A DNA stretch of 64,000 nt from Firmicutes bacterium HGW-Firmicutes-1 (GCA_002841625.1 PHAG01000002.1:310001-374000); one strand, 5' to 3'. Positions 35,675 to 45,202 are shown, numbered from the stretch's first letter. Translations and numbers: made by a program. The notes: generated by a model not told the origin, from the letters alone.

Positions 35675-36619
35675 ATGAACGAAGAGGATTTGTACTATAA
35701 ATATTCTTACTATTTAAAGCAGAAGTATGGTGAGAAAGTATATAAATTACCAGTAAATTTAAACATCTCTTGCCCAAATAGAGATGGAACTGTAGGAACG
35801 AAAGGTTGCTATTTTTGTAGTGACAAAGGTACGGGGTTTGAAATGCTTCATTATGAAAAATCAGTTAGAGAACAATTGATTGAAAATAGAAACTATATTG
35901 GTAAAAGATATGGTGCAAATAAATTTATAGCATATTTTCAAAATTATACAAACACATATATGCCACTAGATGAGTTCAAACTGTATATGGAACAAGCATG
36001 TATGGATGATGTTGTAGAAATAGATGTTTCTACTAGACCAGATTGTATTTCAAGAGAGTATTTAGATGTTCTACAAGATATATACCATAAAACAAATACC
36101 AACATTACAATTGAGCTTGGTCTTCAAACTACAAATGATGAAAGCTTAATTAAAATTAATCGAGGTCATAATGTCCAAGATTTTATTGATGCAGTGAATG
36201 TGATTAAGGAATATCCCTTTGACATATGCGTTCATCTTATATTAAATTTACCTTGGGATGAGGATCAAGATGCTATTAATAGTGCAATCCTAATGAATCA
36301 ACTAGCCATTAACCAGGTCAAGCTACATGCGCTATATATTGCAAAAGGTTCAGTTTTTGAGAGGATGTATGCGGAGAAGAATCTTGAGATTTGTTCAAAG
36401 GATGAATATATAAGTCGAGTCATTCTTTTTCTTGAAAATCTCGATTCATCAGTGGCTATTCAGAGGTTGATTGGACGAGCCCCCAAAGAAGAAACAGCAT
36501 TTTGCAATTGGGATATAAGTTGGTGGAAGATTAGAGATGAAATTGATCACAAGATGAAGGAAATGAATACGTATCAAGGTAAAAAGAAGGTAACCTATGA
36601 AAAAAGAAAACGGGAATAG
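35675..36619 (+). CDS. Radical SAM protein, TIGR01212/YhcC family
   Basis: A 314-residue radical SAM protein. I start it at ATG 35675 because family members begin a few residues before the LKxxFGEKVYKLP-type segment (here LKQKYGEKVYKLP); an ATG at 35612 would add 21 unrelated residues without a ribosome site. The cluster cysteines are in CPNRDGTVGTKGCYFC (C-x12-C-x2-C spacing). TIELGLQTTND and HLILNLPWDED follow the YhcC pattern. The family has been linked to tRNA/rRNA or sulfur chemistry, but its substrate is uncertain. It overlaps the next gene by 23 bases. Confidence 0.85.
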   Translation: MNEEDLYYKYSYYLKQKYGEKVYKLPVNLNISCPNRDGTVGTKGCYFCSDKGTGFEMLHYEKSVREQLIENRNYIGKRYGANKFIAYFQNYTNTYMPLDEFKLYMEQACMDDVVEIDVSTRPDCISREYLDVLQDIYHKTNTNITIELGLQTTNDESLIKINRGHNVQDFIDAVNVIKEYPFDICVHLILNLPWDEDQDAINSAILMNQLAINQVKLHALYIAKGSVFERMYAEKNLEICSKDEYISRVILFLENLDSSVAIQRLIGRAPKEETAFCNWDISWWKIRDEIDHKMKEMNTYQGKKKVTYEKRKRE

Positions 36620-38087
36620 ATATATTGAAAAAGAAAAAAAGGCAATTAAAGAAAAGAAAACAATGAATAAAGCAAATAAACATATCAATTTAGGATTAAT
36701 TGTCTATTTTTTGATATTTGCATATTTGGTTTTTTGTGTTCTTAATTTTTCTTTTTCAGAAAAAACAAACTATACAATGGCAGAACCAGGCTCCATAATT
36801 GAGTCAGAGCTTTTTTCAGGAATCATTATTAAGGATGAAACAATTGTGAGTAGTAAGACGGAAGGTGCTGCTAACTATTTTGTACCAGAAGGTGAAAAAG
36901 TTAAGAAGGGTACTTTAATTAGTTGCGTTGATAATAATGGAGAAATTACAGCAGCCATTAATGCAAAGTTGCAAGAGGCAAAAACATTACAATTAAGTGA
37001 TGTGAATTTTTCTTTAAATAATTATAAATATCTTCAGGATAAATTGAAAAATTATGTTCTATATAAGCATTCAAGGCCTTTTGAATATACATATTCTGCG
37101 AAAGCGGATATTGAAAGAGCTGTACTTGATGCTTCAAACACAGTACTCCTACAAGATGATCAAATATTAAGGAAAATATTAAGCAATTCAGTTGCACAGG
37201 ATGAAAATATTCATTATGCTACAAAAAGTGGAGTAGTGTCCTATCAATTTGATGGTTTTGAAGGTATGAAAATAGAATCTTTTACTCCTGAAAGCTTGGA
37301 TCAAGCGATTTCTTCAAAGAATGAAGATAATACTATTGTAGATGCACTTGGCGCTTTATCAATTACAAAGGATGCACCTTTGTTTAAAATTGTTAGTAAT
37401 TACAAGTGGTATTTAGCAGCCGAAATCAATGATATTTGCGAAAAATATTTAGAGGATGAAAGTCATGCAACTATATATATTAATTTTAATGATATGAAAA
37501 TGCAGGGTAAGATACATGAAATCATTAATAAAGATACCAAAACTTATATTGTTTTGGAATTTGATAGATACTTAAACGAGTATCTGGATGATCGTTTTTT
37601 AGACTTCTCAATCATTTATTCGAATTCTGAAGGAATTAAAATTCCATCCTCAGCTATAACAAATAAGGATTTTCTGAAAATTCCATTAGAGGCCTTGGTG
37701 AATTCAAATCAGCGATATGAAGTGAAGAAAAAAATTGTAGGTGATGATATTGTTGGTGGCGAATCCTTAGAAGGTGTTACAATTCCTATCTATAAAATTA
37801 GTGAGAGAGATGCTTACATTCCCAAATCAGATAAGTTAAAGGTTGGCGACGAAATAGTTTATGTTCTCGAAGATGGTAAAAACGTAGAATATAAAATTAC
37901 AGAAATGCTACCAATCGAAGGTGTTTATGTAATCAATAAAGGATATGCTGCTTTTAAATTCATTGAAGTTATTTCCTATACACAGGATTATAAAATTGTA
38001 AAAGATACAACTGGATTTGGCGTTAATCAATACGACAGAATTGCAACAGATGCAAGTATACTTAAAGAAAATCAAATAATCAATTAG
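36597..38087 (+). CDS. HlyD-like membrane-anchored adaptor protein
   Basis: A 496-residue protein: a basic N-terminus, one membrane helix (about 33-52), then an extracytoplasmic part with two lipoyl/barrel-type segments (about 75-120, IIKDETIVSSKTEGAANYFV and GEKVKKGTLIS; and a second beta-barrel after about 265) separated by a helical hairpin. This matches clostridial HlyD-family periplasmic adaptor annotations. No ABC transporter lies next to it. Instead it precedes yggS-sepF-yggT-ylmH-divIVA, a position that suggests a division or envelope role. Translation probably begins inside the end of the radical SAM gene. Confidence 0.7.
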   Translation: MKKENGNRYIEKEKKAIKEKKTMNKANKHINLGLIVYFLIFAYLVFCVLNFSFSEKTNYTMAEPGSIIESELFSGIIIKDETIVSSKTEGAANYFVPEGEKVKKGTLISCVDNNGEITAAINAKLQEAKTLQLSDVNFSLNNYKYLQDKLKNYVLYKHSRPFEYTYSAKADIERAVLDASNTVLLQDDQILRKILSNSVAQDENIHYATKSGVVSYQFDGFEGMKIESFTPESLDQAISSKNEDNTIVDALGALSITKDAPLFKIVSNYKWYLAAEINDICEKYLEDESHATIYINFNDMKMQGKIHEIINKDTKTYIVLEFDRYLNEYLDDRFLDFSIIYSNSEGIKIPSSAITNKDFLKIPLEALVNSNQRYEVKKKIVGDDIVGGESLEGVTIPIYKISERDAYIPKSDKLKVGDEIVYVLEDGKNVEYKITEMLPIEGVYVINKGYAAFKFIEVISYTQDYKIVKDTTGFGVNQYDRIATDASILKENQIIN

Positions 38088-38098
38088 GAGAAAAGTAG

Positions 38099-38785
38099 AT
38101 GCCAATTAACACTAATATTGATCGTATTTATAAAGAAATAGTTGAAGCATGTCATAATTCAGGTAGAAGACAAGAAGACATTACGTTAATAGCAGTCACA
38201 AAAACAAAACCAATAGAAGATATGAAACAAGCTCAAAATTACGGGATAATACATGTTGGTGAGAATAAAGTTCAAGAAATCGTAAATAAGTATCCTTATT
38301 TCAAGGAAAATTTTACATGGCATATGATTGGTCACCTACAAACCAATAAGGTTAAATCAATCATTGATAAAGTTGAACTCATTCATTCAGTTGACAGCAT
38401 TAGATTAGCACAGCAAATCAATCTTGAAGCATCAAAAATGGATAAAGTACAGAATATTCTGGTTCAGGTTAATATCGCTGAAGAAGAATCTAAGTTTGGA
38501 GTAAGCAAAGAGGTAATCGAAACTTTTATTAGGGAAATAGCTTTATTACCAAATATTTGTATTAAAGGGCTAATGACAGTTGCACCTTATGTGGAAGATT
38601 CTGAAGAAAATAGACCTATTTTTAGGGAAATGTTTCAAGTTTTTGTTGACATAAATAGTAAAAACATTGATAATGTTACTATGGATGTGCTATCAATGGG
38701 GATGACGAATGACTTCGTGGTTGCAATTGAAGAAGGCTCTACAATGGTACGTATTGGAACTGCAATTTTTGGCGAAAGATATTAA
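38099..38785 (+). CDS. yggS: YggS/PLPBP family pyridoxal-phosphate homeostasis protein
   Basis: A 228-residue TIM-barrel PLP-binding protein that controls free vitamin B6 and amino-acid pools, with no known catalysis. VAVTKTKP (PLP Lys), GENKVQE, WHMIGHLQTNK, HSVDS, KGLMTVAP and MGMTNDF are the ordered family motifs; the usual SMGMSxD is SMGMTND. Ribosome site AGGAG. First gene of the conserved yggS-sepF-yggT-ylmH-divIVA run. Confidence 0.92.
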   Translation: MPINTNIDRIYKEIVEACHNSGRRQEDITLIAVTKTKPIEDMKQAQNYGIIHVGENKVQEIVNKYPYFKENFTWHMIGHLQTNKVKSIIDKVELIHSVDSIRLAQQINLEASKMDKVQNILVQVNIAEEESKFGVSKEVIETFIREIALLPNICIKGLMTVAPYVEDSEENRPIFREMFQVFVDINSKNIDNVTMDVLSMGMTNDFVVAIEEGSTMVRIGTAIFGERY

Positions 38786-38805
38786 ATTAGGAAGGGATGA
38801 AAAAA

Positions 38806-39294
38806 ATGGCTAAATTTTTTGATAAAATGTTAGATATCATGAATTTAAATGACTATGATGATGACGATGATGAATTAGAAAATGATGATGATTTAGATGA
38901 GTATGGAAGCTTAGCAGAAAAGCGTCCTTTTAAGAGCTATTCTGGCGGGAAGAACTATGAAAGTACTAGTACAGTAAGTAAGGTTGTCAATTTCCAAGCA
39001 AGTGTTCAAATGGAGGTTGTAGTTATTCAACCTTTGGCTTACGATGAAGCTCAAATAATCTGTGATCATATAAAAAGTAAAAGACCTGTAGTACTTAACT
39101 TAGAAAAAATGGAAAAAAATGTTGCGCAACGTATTATGGATTTTGTGAGTGGTTCTTGCTATACGCTTAATGGTAATTTGCAAAGAATTACAAATAATAT
39201 TTTCATTATTGCACCTGAAAATGTTGATATTGCAGGTGACTTTAGAGAAGAACTTAAATCAAATGGCATCATTTTACCATGGAAAAACGAATAA
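38806..39294 (+). CDS. sepF: Cell division protein SepF
   Basis: A 162-residue FtsZ-associated protein that bundles protofilaments and anchors the Z ring. I use ATG 38806, 9 bases after AGGAAGGG; an ATG at 38797 abuts that site. N-terminal amphipathic membrane helix (AKFFDKMLDIMNL), a very acidic linker (DDDDDELENDDDLDE), then the SepF domain with VVNLEKME-type strand (VVLNLEKMEKNVAQRIMDF) and GSCYTLNGNLQRI. Confidence 0.93.
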   Translation: MAKFFDKMLDIMNLNDYDDDDDELENDDDLDEYGSLAEKRPFKSYSGGKNYESTSTVSKVVNFQASVQMEVVVIQPLAYDEAQIICDHIKSKRPVVLNLEKMEKNVAQRIMDFVSGSCYTLNGNLQRITNNIFIIAPENVDIAGDFREELKSNGIILPWKNE

Positions 39295-39309
39295 CTTAGG
39301 AGGCTTTTC

Positions 39310-39570
39310 ATGGATCTTTTTTTATTAGCAATAGATAAATTTCTTTATATTTTAGAAGTACTTATTTTAGTTCGAGTGGTTGTTTCTTGGTTACCAATAG
39401 CAAGAGATAATCCATTTATAGAATTTTTATATACTGTAACAGAACCGATACTTGCTCCAATTAGAATAATGATTAATAAATCAATATTTGGAGGTAAAGG
39501 GCAAGTATTTGATTTATCTCCTCTAATTGCTTATTTTATATTACAATTGTTACACACATATTTAAAATAG
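39310..39570 (+). CDS. yggT: YggT family membrane protein
   Basis: An 86-residue protein with two membrane helices and the motif VRVVVSWLP...NPFIEFLYTVTEPILAPIR of the YggT (YlmG) family. In Gram-positives it lies between sepF and ylmH as here and is linked to division-site or membrane-protein organisation; the mechanism is unclear. Ribosome site TAGGAGG. Confidence 0.9.
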   Translation: MDLFLLAIDKFLYILEVLILVRVVVSWLPIARDNPFIEFLYTVTEPILAPIRIMINKSIFGGKGQVFDLSPLIAYFILQLLHTYLK

Positions 39571-39581
39571 GAATGATGATC

Positions 39582-40343
39582 GTGGACACAAGTAGCAATG
39601 AAAACCTGTTTTTAAGGAAATTAAATGATAAAGCTGAGCAAGCATATTATAACAATTTTCCAACTTATACGCATTTTTTAGATTTACATGAGCAAGGCCT
39701 TTTTAAAAGTCATATGAAGGAATTCCACAATGTTAACAATATTATGTTTGGTGGAAATGATTCCTGTGAACGGAAAATAATCATGTTTTTTCCAAGAGAT
39801 TATCAAGAAGATCAAATTTATTTTCCGATAGCAATACTCCAAATAATAAACAATAGTGCTTCAGATAAACTTAATCACAGAGATTATCTTGGAGCGCTAA
39901 TGAATTTAGGCATAGAAAGATATAAACTTGGTGATATCATTTGTGATGAACATTCAGCATATGTGTTTTGTATAGATGCACTTTCAGATTATATTATTGA
40001 ACAATTGATAATGATTAAAAGGACAACCGTAACAATTAATAAAATTAACATGAGTGAAGTGACGCAAATAGGACCTCGTTTTGATGTTATTAAAGGTACA
40101 GTATCCTCGTTAAGATTAGATAGTATCCTAAAAATTGGGTTTTCATTATCAAGAGGTAATGCAACAATATTAATTCAAGGTGGTAAAGCCTTTATTAATA
40201 ACAAGCTTTATGAGAAAAATTCGTCAAAGGTAGAGGAAGGCGATGTCATTTCATTAAGGGGCTTTGGTAAATTGAAGATTAATACTATAGGGGATTATAC
40301 AAAAAAAGGTCGTATCTTTATTGAGCTATTAAAATACAAATAG
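39582..40343 (+). CDS. ylmH: YlmH S4-domain RNA-binding protein
   Basis: A 253-residue protein with a C-terminal S4 domain (about 180-250, SSLRLDSILKIGFSLSRGNA, IQGGKAFINNKLYEKNSSKVEEGDVISLRGFGK). I prefer GTG 39582, 9 bases after AGGA; two ATG codons at 39573 and 39576 sit directly on that site. YlmH homologues bind stalled 50S subunits carrying peptidyl-tRNA in Bacillus, with a rescue role. Located in the sepF-yggT-ylmH-divIVA string. Confidence 0.88.
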   Translation: MDTSSNENLFLRKLNDKAEQAYYNNFPTYTHFLDLHEQGLFKSHMKEFHNVNNIMFGGNDSCERKIIMFFPRDYQEDQIYFPIAILQIINNSASDKLNHRDYLGALMNLGIERYKLGDIICDEHSAYVFCIDALSDYIIEQLIMIKRTTVTINKINMSEVTQIGPRFDVIKGTVSSLRLDSILKIGFSLSRGNATILIQGGKAFINNKLYEKNSSKVEEGDVISLRGFGKLKINTIGDYTKKGRIFIELLKYK

Positions 40344-40354
40344 GGAGGTTTACT

Positions 40355-40987
40355 ATGTTAACACCATTAGATATTGAATCAAAGGTTTTTACTAAGTCAT
40401 TTCAGGGGTACAATACTACAGAGGTAAAAACATTTATTAAAGAAATTTTAACACATTATGAGAAATTTTATAAAGAAAACATAGAGTTGAAAGATAAATT
40501 AAATACTTTGCAAGAAGCGGTTCAGTATTATAAGAATATTGAAACTACATTACAAAATACATTAATCTTAGCTGAAAGAACTGCAGAAGAAACAAAGACT
40601 GGGGCAAGACAAAGAGCGAACCAAATAGAAAAAGAAGCTCAACTAAAAGCAGATGTTATGGTTAATGATGCAAAGAACGAAATTATTTCAATTAATAAAA
40701 TAAAGGAAGAATTGATTCGTAACTTCGATCATTCTAAAATACAAATTAGGCAATATTTAAAAACTCAACTTGAAATAACTGAAAGAAGTGATATGGATTT
40801 TACCTTTAATACATCAACTTTTGATATGTTATTTAGAACGAATAAAAATATGAGTGAAGCTCGTATAGAAACTCCTCTAGAGGTTCTAGTAGAAGCACAA
40901 TTAGAAGCAGCACCTGTTCTAGAGAAAGAATCAGTAAATACGAATTCCTCAAGAACACCAATACCCCCTTTTAATGAAAACAACTAA
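40355..40987 (+). CDS. divIVA: DivIVA-domain cell division protein
   Basis: A 210-residue coiled-coil protein. The N-terminal DivIVA domain (LTPLDIESKVFTKSFQGYNTTEVKTFI) binds curved membranes; residues about 30-140 form the coiled coil; the tail is Ala/Glu rich and ends in a Pro-rich segment. It marks cell poles or septa and recruits partners. Its coexistence with MinE upstream is typical of Clostridia. An imperfect hairpin at about 41020-41050 follows but has no convincing T run. Confidence 0.9.
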   Translation: MLTPLDIESKVFTKSFQGYNTTEVKTFIKEILTHYEKFYKENIELKDKLNTLQEAVQYYKNIETTLQNTLILAERTAEETKTGARQRANQIEKEAQLKADVMVNDAKNEIISINKIKEELIRNFDHSKIQIRQYLKTQLEITERSDMDFTFNTSTFDMLFRTNKNMSEARIETPLEVLVEAQLEAAPVLEKESVNTNSSRTPIPPFNENN

Positions 40988-41070
40988 AAGATAAGTTAAA
41001 AGGAAACCAAAAATTTACGATAAGGTGCTGGTATTGTTACAGCCCTTATTTCTTAAGTAAGGTGAAAAAA

Positions 41071-42156
41071 ATGAACCAATTAACAGTGAATACTAAAAAT
41101 AAAAACTATGAAATCATATTTAACAACAATTTTGAAGGTCTATTACATGAGATTAAAAAGCTAAATATTACAATCAGTAAAATCGCAATTATAACGGATG
41201 ATCATGTTGGACCGTTATATTATGATCAAGTAAAGGAATGCTTAAGGACACTGTATCCTGAGATTTATTGCTTTACTTTTTTGCATGGAGAAAAAAGCAA
41301 GAATTTAAATACAATTTCTGATATTTATGCTTTCATGATAGAGCAAAAGCTTGATAGAAAATCTCTTGTAATCGCATTAGGTGGAGGGGTTGTTGGTGAC
41401 ATGGCTGGCTTTGCTGCTGCAACTTATATGAGAGGTATTAAATTTATACAAGTTCCAACCACTTTATTATCACAGGTTGATAGTAGTGTTGGAGGTAAAA
41501 CCGGAGTTGATTTCAATGGATATAAAAATATTGTTGGTGCTTTTTACCAACCTGAACTAGTATATATCAATACACGTACCTTGAAGTCATTACCAAAGAA
41601 TGAATTTTGCTCTGGAATGGGAGAGGTAATTAAGCACGGACTTATATTAGACCAGAATTATTATAATGAAATTGAAAAAAACAGAGATCATATATTGAAT
41701 TTAGATCATGATATATTACAAACACTCATTTATAACTCTTGTAAAATCAAAAGTCAAATTGTATCAGAAGATGAAAAGGAAGAGGGGTGTAGAGCTCTTC
41801 TGAATTTTGGACATACAGTGGGACATGCAATTGAAAGGTTGAAAAACTTCGAACTTTTACACGGAGAATGTATTTCTATTGGATTTGTTGCTGCTCTTCA
41901 TATCAGTGAACAATTAGGTCATATCACTGAAGTAACTATAAATAGAGTTATAGACTTACTAAAAGCGTTTGAATTACCTACTGCAGTAGTAGGTCTAGAG
42001 CCAATAGATATCTATAATGAAATGTTTCATGATAAAAAAACCTCAAGCAACCAGTTGAATTTTGTTTTATTAACTGAAATTGGTAAATCATATATTAATA
42101 ATTCGGTTGAAGAAGAGGTTGTTATGAAGGCAATACAAAAAATCATTTTAAAATAA
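41071..42156 (+). CDS. aroB: 3-dehydroquinate synthase
   Basis: A 361-residue NAD- and metal-dependent enzyme of the shikimate pathway, converting DAHP to 3-dehydroquinate. I choose ATG 41071 (AAGGTG 7 bases before) over GTG 41062. Key segments: GEKSKNLNTI, the NAD loop ALGGGVVGDMAGFAAATYMRG, PTTLLSQVDSSVGGKTGVD, GMGEVIKHG, and the metal-binding NFGHTVGHAIE and HGECISIGF. It opens a short set with lspA, rluD and pyrR. Confidence 0.95.
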   Translation: MNQLTVNTKNKNYEIIFNNNFEGLLHEIKKLNITISKIAIITDDHVGPLYYDQVKECLRTLYPEIYCFTFLHGEKSKNLNTISDIYAFMIEQKLDRKSLVIALGGGVVGDMAGFAAATYMRGIKFIQVPTTLLSQVDSSVGGKTGVDFNGYKNIVGAFYQPELVYINTRTLKSLPKNEFCSGMGEVIKHGLILDQNYYNEIEKNRDHILNLDHDILQTLIYNSCKIKSQIVSEDEKEEGCRALLNFGHTVGHAIERLKNFELLHGECISIGFVAALHISEQLGHITEVTINRVIDLLKAFELPTAVVGLEPIDIYNEMFHDKKTSSNQLNFVLLTEIGKSYINNSVEEEVVMKAIQKIILK

Positions 42157-42173
42157 CTACAGGCGGTATGTAT

Positions 42174-42665
42174 ATGTGGATAGAAATAGTAGCAATAGTC
42201 CTCTTGATAGGGTTAGATCAATTAGTAAAATACTTTACGGTACTAAACTTACAAGGAAATAGTCCTTATGTAATTATTGAAGGGGTATTCCAATTAACCT
42301 ATGTTGAAAATAGAGGTGCAGCCTTTGGTATGCTTCAAAACCAAAGAGCATTTTTCTTGATTTTTACATTAATCGTTATAGGACTAATTCTAGCTTATTA
42401 TATAAAAGTTCCAAAAACAAAAAGATATAATCCACTTAGAATAACTGTTATTGTTTTCTTTGCAGGAGCTATAGGAAATTGGATTGATAGATTTCGGTTA
42501 TCGTATGTAGTTGATACCTTTCATTTTAGTTTGATAGACTTTCCTGTATTTAACGTTGCAGATTCTTATGTAGTAGTATCAACTTTTGTTTTTGCATATC
42601 TAATGTTGTTTTATTATAAAGAACAAGAATTTGATTTCATTAAATCAAGATTGAAAAAGGAATAA
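42174..42665 (+). CDS. lspA: Lipoprotein signal peptidase (signal peptidase II)
   Basis: A 163-residue membrane aspartyl peptidase that removes the signal peptide of prolipoproteins. I use ATG 42174, 7 bases after AGGCGG; ATG 42168 almost touches that site. Four membrane helices; catalytic motifs YVENRGAAFGML, GAIGNWIDR and VDTFHF...FNVADSYVVV with both active-site Asp residues. Confidence 0.94.
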   Translation: MWIEIVAIVLLIGLDQLVKYFTVLNLQGNSPYVIIEGVFQLTYVENRGAAFGMLQNQRAFFLIFTLIVIGLILAYYIKVPKTKRYNPLRITVIVFFAGAIGNWIDRFRLSYVVDTFHFSLIDFPVFNVADSYVVVSTFVFAYLMLFYYKEQEFDFIKSRLKKE

Positions 42666-42666
42666 T

Positions 42667-43590
42667 ATGAAAACTCTTAAATTAACGGTAGACGAAAATG
42701 CAGTAAATGCACGCATTGATAAATATCTTTCAGAACAACTAACTGAATATACAAGATCTTATTTACAAAAGTTGATTACAGATGAAGCTGTACAAGTAAA
42801 TGAGAAGATTGTGAAAGCAAACTATAAACTAAGATTAAATGATGAAATCACTCTAAGTATTCCTGATTTGGTACCCTTAGATGTTACTGCTCAAGATATG
42901 GATTTAAATATTGTTTATGAAGATAGCGACTTACTTATTATTAACAAGCCTCAAGATATGGTTGTTCATCCAGCCCCTGGACATGCAGAGGATACCGTAG
43001 TCAATGCAGTTCTTTATCATTGCAAAGATGAGCTGTCTGGAATCAATGGAGTATCTCGACCTGGTATCGTTCATAGAATAGATAAAAATACATCTGGATT
43101 ACTGGTCATATGCAAAAATGATAAAGCACATGTTCATATTGCAGAGCAATTAAAAGACCATACGATCACAAGAAAATACGAAGCCATAGTCTATAGTAAT
43201 ATGAAAGAAGATGAGGGCACAATAAATGCTCCAATTGGAAGACATACGGGTAATAGACAATTAATGGCTATTAATTATAAAAATGGAAAAACAGCTACTA
43301 CCCATTATCGCGTTATTGAAAGATTAAAAAACCAATTTACCCATGTTGAGTTAACATTAGAAACAGGAAGAACTCATCAAATTCGTGTTCATATGGCAAG
43401 TATTCATCATCCCTTATTGGGCGATGATATTTACGGCCCTAAAAATAAAAAGACTCCAGTTAAGCTAGTAGGACAAGTATTACATGCGAAAACGTTAGGA
43501 TTTATACACCCATCAACCCAAGCCTATGTGGAATTTACTTCTGATTTACCAGATTATTTTATTGAATTATTAAATAAACTGAGAAATTAA
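42667..43590 (+). CDS. rluD: RluD-family 23S rRNA pseudouridine synthase
   Basis: A 307-residue RNA-modifying enzyme. An S4 domain (about 15-75, RIDKYLSEQLTEYTRSYLQK) is followed by the RluA-type catalytic domain with GIVHRIDKNTSGLLVICKN, whose Asp is the nucleophile, and GRTHQIRVHMA. It begins 1 base after the lspA stop codon, so the genes are coupled. Which uridine it modifies is not evident. Confidence 0.9.
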   Translation: MKTLKLTVDENAVNARIDKYLSEQLTEYTRSYLQKLITDEAVQVNEKIVKANYKLRLNDEITLSIPDLVPLDVTAQDMDLNIVYEDSDLLIINKPQDMVVHPAPGHAEDTVVNAVLYHCKDELSGINGVSRPGIVHRIDKNTSGLLVICKNDKAHVHIAEQLKDHTITRKYEAIVYSNMKEDEGTINAPIGRHTGNRQLMAINYKNGKTATTHYRVIERLKNQFTHVELTLETGRTHQIRVHMASIHHPLLGDDIYGPKNKKTPVKLVGQVLHAKTLGFIHPSTQAYVEFTSDLPDYFIELLNKLRN

Positions 43591-43611
43591 AAGTTTAAAA
43601 GGTGAACAAAC

Positions 43612-44133
43612 ATGAAGATATTAATGGATGATAAAGCAATAAATCGAGCAATTACACGTATTGCACATGAAATTATTGAAAACAATAAAGGTGTTCATGA
43701 TTTAGTTATATTAGGTATCAAAACTAGAGGCGTTCCTCTTGCGAAGAGCATTGTTAAGAAAATCAAAATGATTGAAAATGCAGATGTTCCCTTTGGAGTT
43801 TTAGATATTACTTTTTATCGGGATGACTTAAATCACAAATCAATTCATCCTATATTAAATAATAAATTAAACATTGATGTAAAAAATAAAACAGTGATTC
43901 TAGTGGATGATGTTGTATATACTGGAAGAACCTGTCGAGCTGCTTTAGACGCGGTTATGACTGCTGGAAGAGCAAAAAAAGTACAATTTGTTGCGTTAGT
44001 TGATAGAGGACATAGAGAGTTACCACTTACTCCTGATTATGTAGGTAAAAATGTACCTACTTCAAAGGATGAAGTAGTACACGTAAGATTGGTGGAGACT
44101 GATGGTGAAGACATCGTAGTAATCACTAATTAA
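43612..44133 (+). CDS. pyrR: PyrR bifunctional pyr operon regulator / uracil phosphoribosyltransferase
   Basis: A 173-residue protein that binds pyr mRNA in response to UMP and can make UMP from uracil and PRPP. The PRPP motif [17 protein letters not shown] and FYRDDLN are intact. It is followed after 127 bases by pyrB with its own promoter. A clear ARUCCNGNGAGGYU anti-antiterminator with terminator is not present in that gap; only a weak hairpin on the pyrB ribosome site is seen. Confidence 0.93.
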   Translation: MKILMDDKAINRAITRIAHEIIENNKGVHDLVILGIKTRGVPLAKSIVKKIKMIENADVPFGVLDITFYRDDLNHKSIHPILNNKLNIDVKNKTVILVDDVVYTGRTCRAALDAVMTAGRAKKVQFVALVDRGHRELPLTPDYVGKNVPTSKDEVVHVRLVETDGEDIVVITN

Positions 44134-44178
44134 TACATATCTTGCCAACTTTTATTAAGTTATATTTTGTATGTCCGA

Positions 44179-44206
44179 TTGTATTTTAACTTGATTGTGA
44201 TATAAT
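44179..44206 (+). promoter_or_regulatory. Extended -10 promoter of pyrB
   Basis: TTGTAT (44179-44184), 16 bases, TATAAT (44201-44206) preceded by TGA, an extended -10 (TGn). Start near 44213, leader of about 48 bases. Confidence 0.65.
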
Positions 44207-44237
44207 AAAAGGTGGATTTTAATTCCAATTTTTAACC

Positions 44238-44254
44238 GACCTAAGAGAGGTGTC
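44238..44254 (+). promoter_or_regulatory. Weak hairpin over the pyrB ribosome site
   Basis: GACCT (44238-44242) can pair with AGGTGTC (44248-44254) with one bulged T. The GAGAGG ribosome site (44245-44250) lies in the loop and 3' arm. The core GAGAGGT matches part of the PyrR-binding consensus GNGAGGY, but the 5' half (ARUCC) is missing. Translational control by PyrR is possible but unproven. Confidence 0.3.
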
Positions 44255-44260
44255 TGAACT

Positions 44261-45202
44261 ATGGTATTCAACAATAAACATTTTTTAGATTTAAAATCAT
44301 TAAGTGAACAAGAAATTCATTATATTCTAAATACAGCGCAACAAATGAAATATACCCTTACATCAAGTAAGGCAGCAGCTGTTGCACCACATTTAAAAGG
44401 TAAGACGGTAGCAACTTTATTTCATCAAGAAAGTTCAAGAAGTAAATTATCTTACGAGCTTGCAGCATATAATTTAAGTGCAAAGGTTATCAATTTAACA
44501 ACCTCAAGACAATTTAAGAGTGGTGAATCCCTTAAAGATATTGGAAGAACTGTCGATCAAATGGGAGCAGATTTCATTGTTCTTAGACATCCAGTCGCAG
44601 GTGGTCCTCATTATTTAGCAAAGTTTGTAGATGCTTCCGTAATTAATGCAGGAGATGGACTCAACGAAAATCCAAGTCAAGCATTGATCGATTTGCTTAC
44701 AATACTTGAAATGAAGAAGATCTTCAAGGGCTTAAAGGTTGTTATGATTGGAGATATAGAGCATAATAGAGTTGCTAAGAGCAATATTTGGGGGTTAACT
44801 AAGCTTGGTGCAAGGGTTTCTATAGCTGCGCCACCTACGTTAATACCATCTAGAATTGAAGAGCTAGGGGTAGAGGTATATAATTCTATATCCGAGGCTA
44901 TCATCGATGCAGATGTCATTATGACTATGAAAATTCAAAGTGAAAGACAAGAGAGGAACCTATTGCCTTCTCTTAATGAATATAAAAAATTGTATAAATT
45001 AGATGTAAATAGGCTAGAGTATGCAAAGGATGATGTAATTGTTATGCATCCAGGTCCAATAAACAGAGGTATAGAGATTTCATCAAAGGTAATTGATGGA
45101 GATTGCTCACTAATTGATAGACAGCAAATAAATGGTGTTGCAGTTAGAATGGCATTGTTTCATTTACTATCAAAGAAAGGTGGGGTATCCTATAATGATT
45201 AA
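44261..45202 (+). CDS. pyrB: Aspartate carbamoyltransferase-like protein with altered active-site motifs
   Basis: A 313-residue protein with the whole ATCase fold and Bacillus-type ending (MHPGPINRGIEI, then NGVAVRMAL). Several catalytic positions differ from the family. STRTR in the carbamoyl-phosphate loop is SSRSK (58-62) preceded by Glu instead of Pro; the HPTQ His is Asn137 (ENPSQ); the Arg of LRIQxER is Lys224 (MKIQSER). The 80s loop (FKSGESLKD) and the HNRVAKSN Arg are kept. It should either be a divergent ATCase for pyrimidine synthesis or a related carbamoyltransferase-like protein. It overlaps the dihydroorotase-like gene by 8 bases; that gene is equally unusual. Confidence 0.8.
   Translation: MVFNNKHFLDLKSLSEQEIHYILNTAQQMKYTLTSSKAAAVAPHLKGKTVATLFHQESSRSKLSYELAAYNLSAKVINLTTSRQFKSGESLKDIGRTVDQMGADFIVLRHPVAGGPHYLAKFVDASVINAGDGLNENPSQALIDLLTILEMKKIFKGLKVVMIGDIEHNRVAKSNIWGLTKLGARVSIAAPPTLIPSRIEELGVEVYNSISEAIIDADVIMTMKIQSERQERNLLPSLNEYKKLYKLDVNRLEYAKDDVIVMHPGPINRGIEISSKVIDGDCSLIDRQQINGVAVRMALFHLLSKKGGVSYND

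Noticed and set aside
41018-41052. Hairpin between divIVA and aroB (AAGGTGCTG...CAGCCCTT)
   Set aside because: Stem is interrupted and the tail (ATTTCTTAAG) is not a convincing T run; not called as a terminator.
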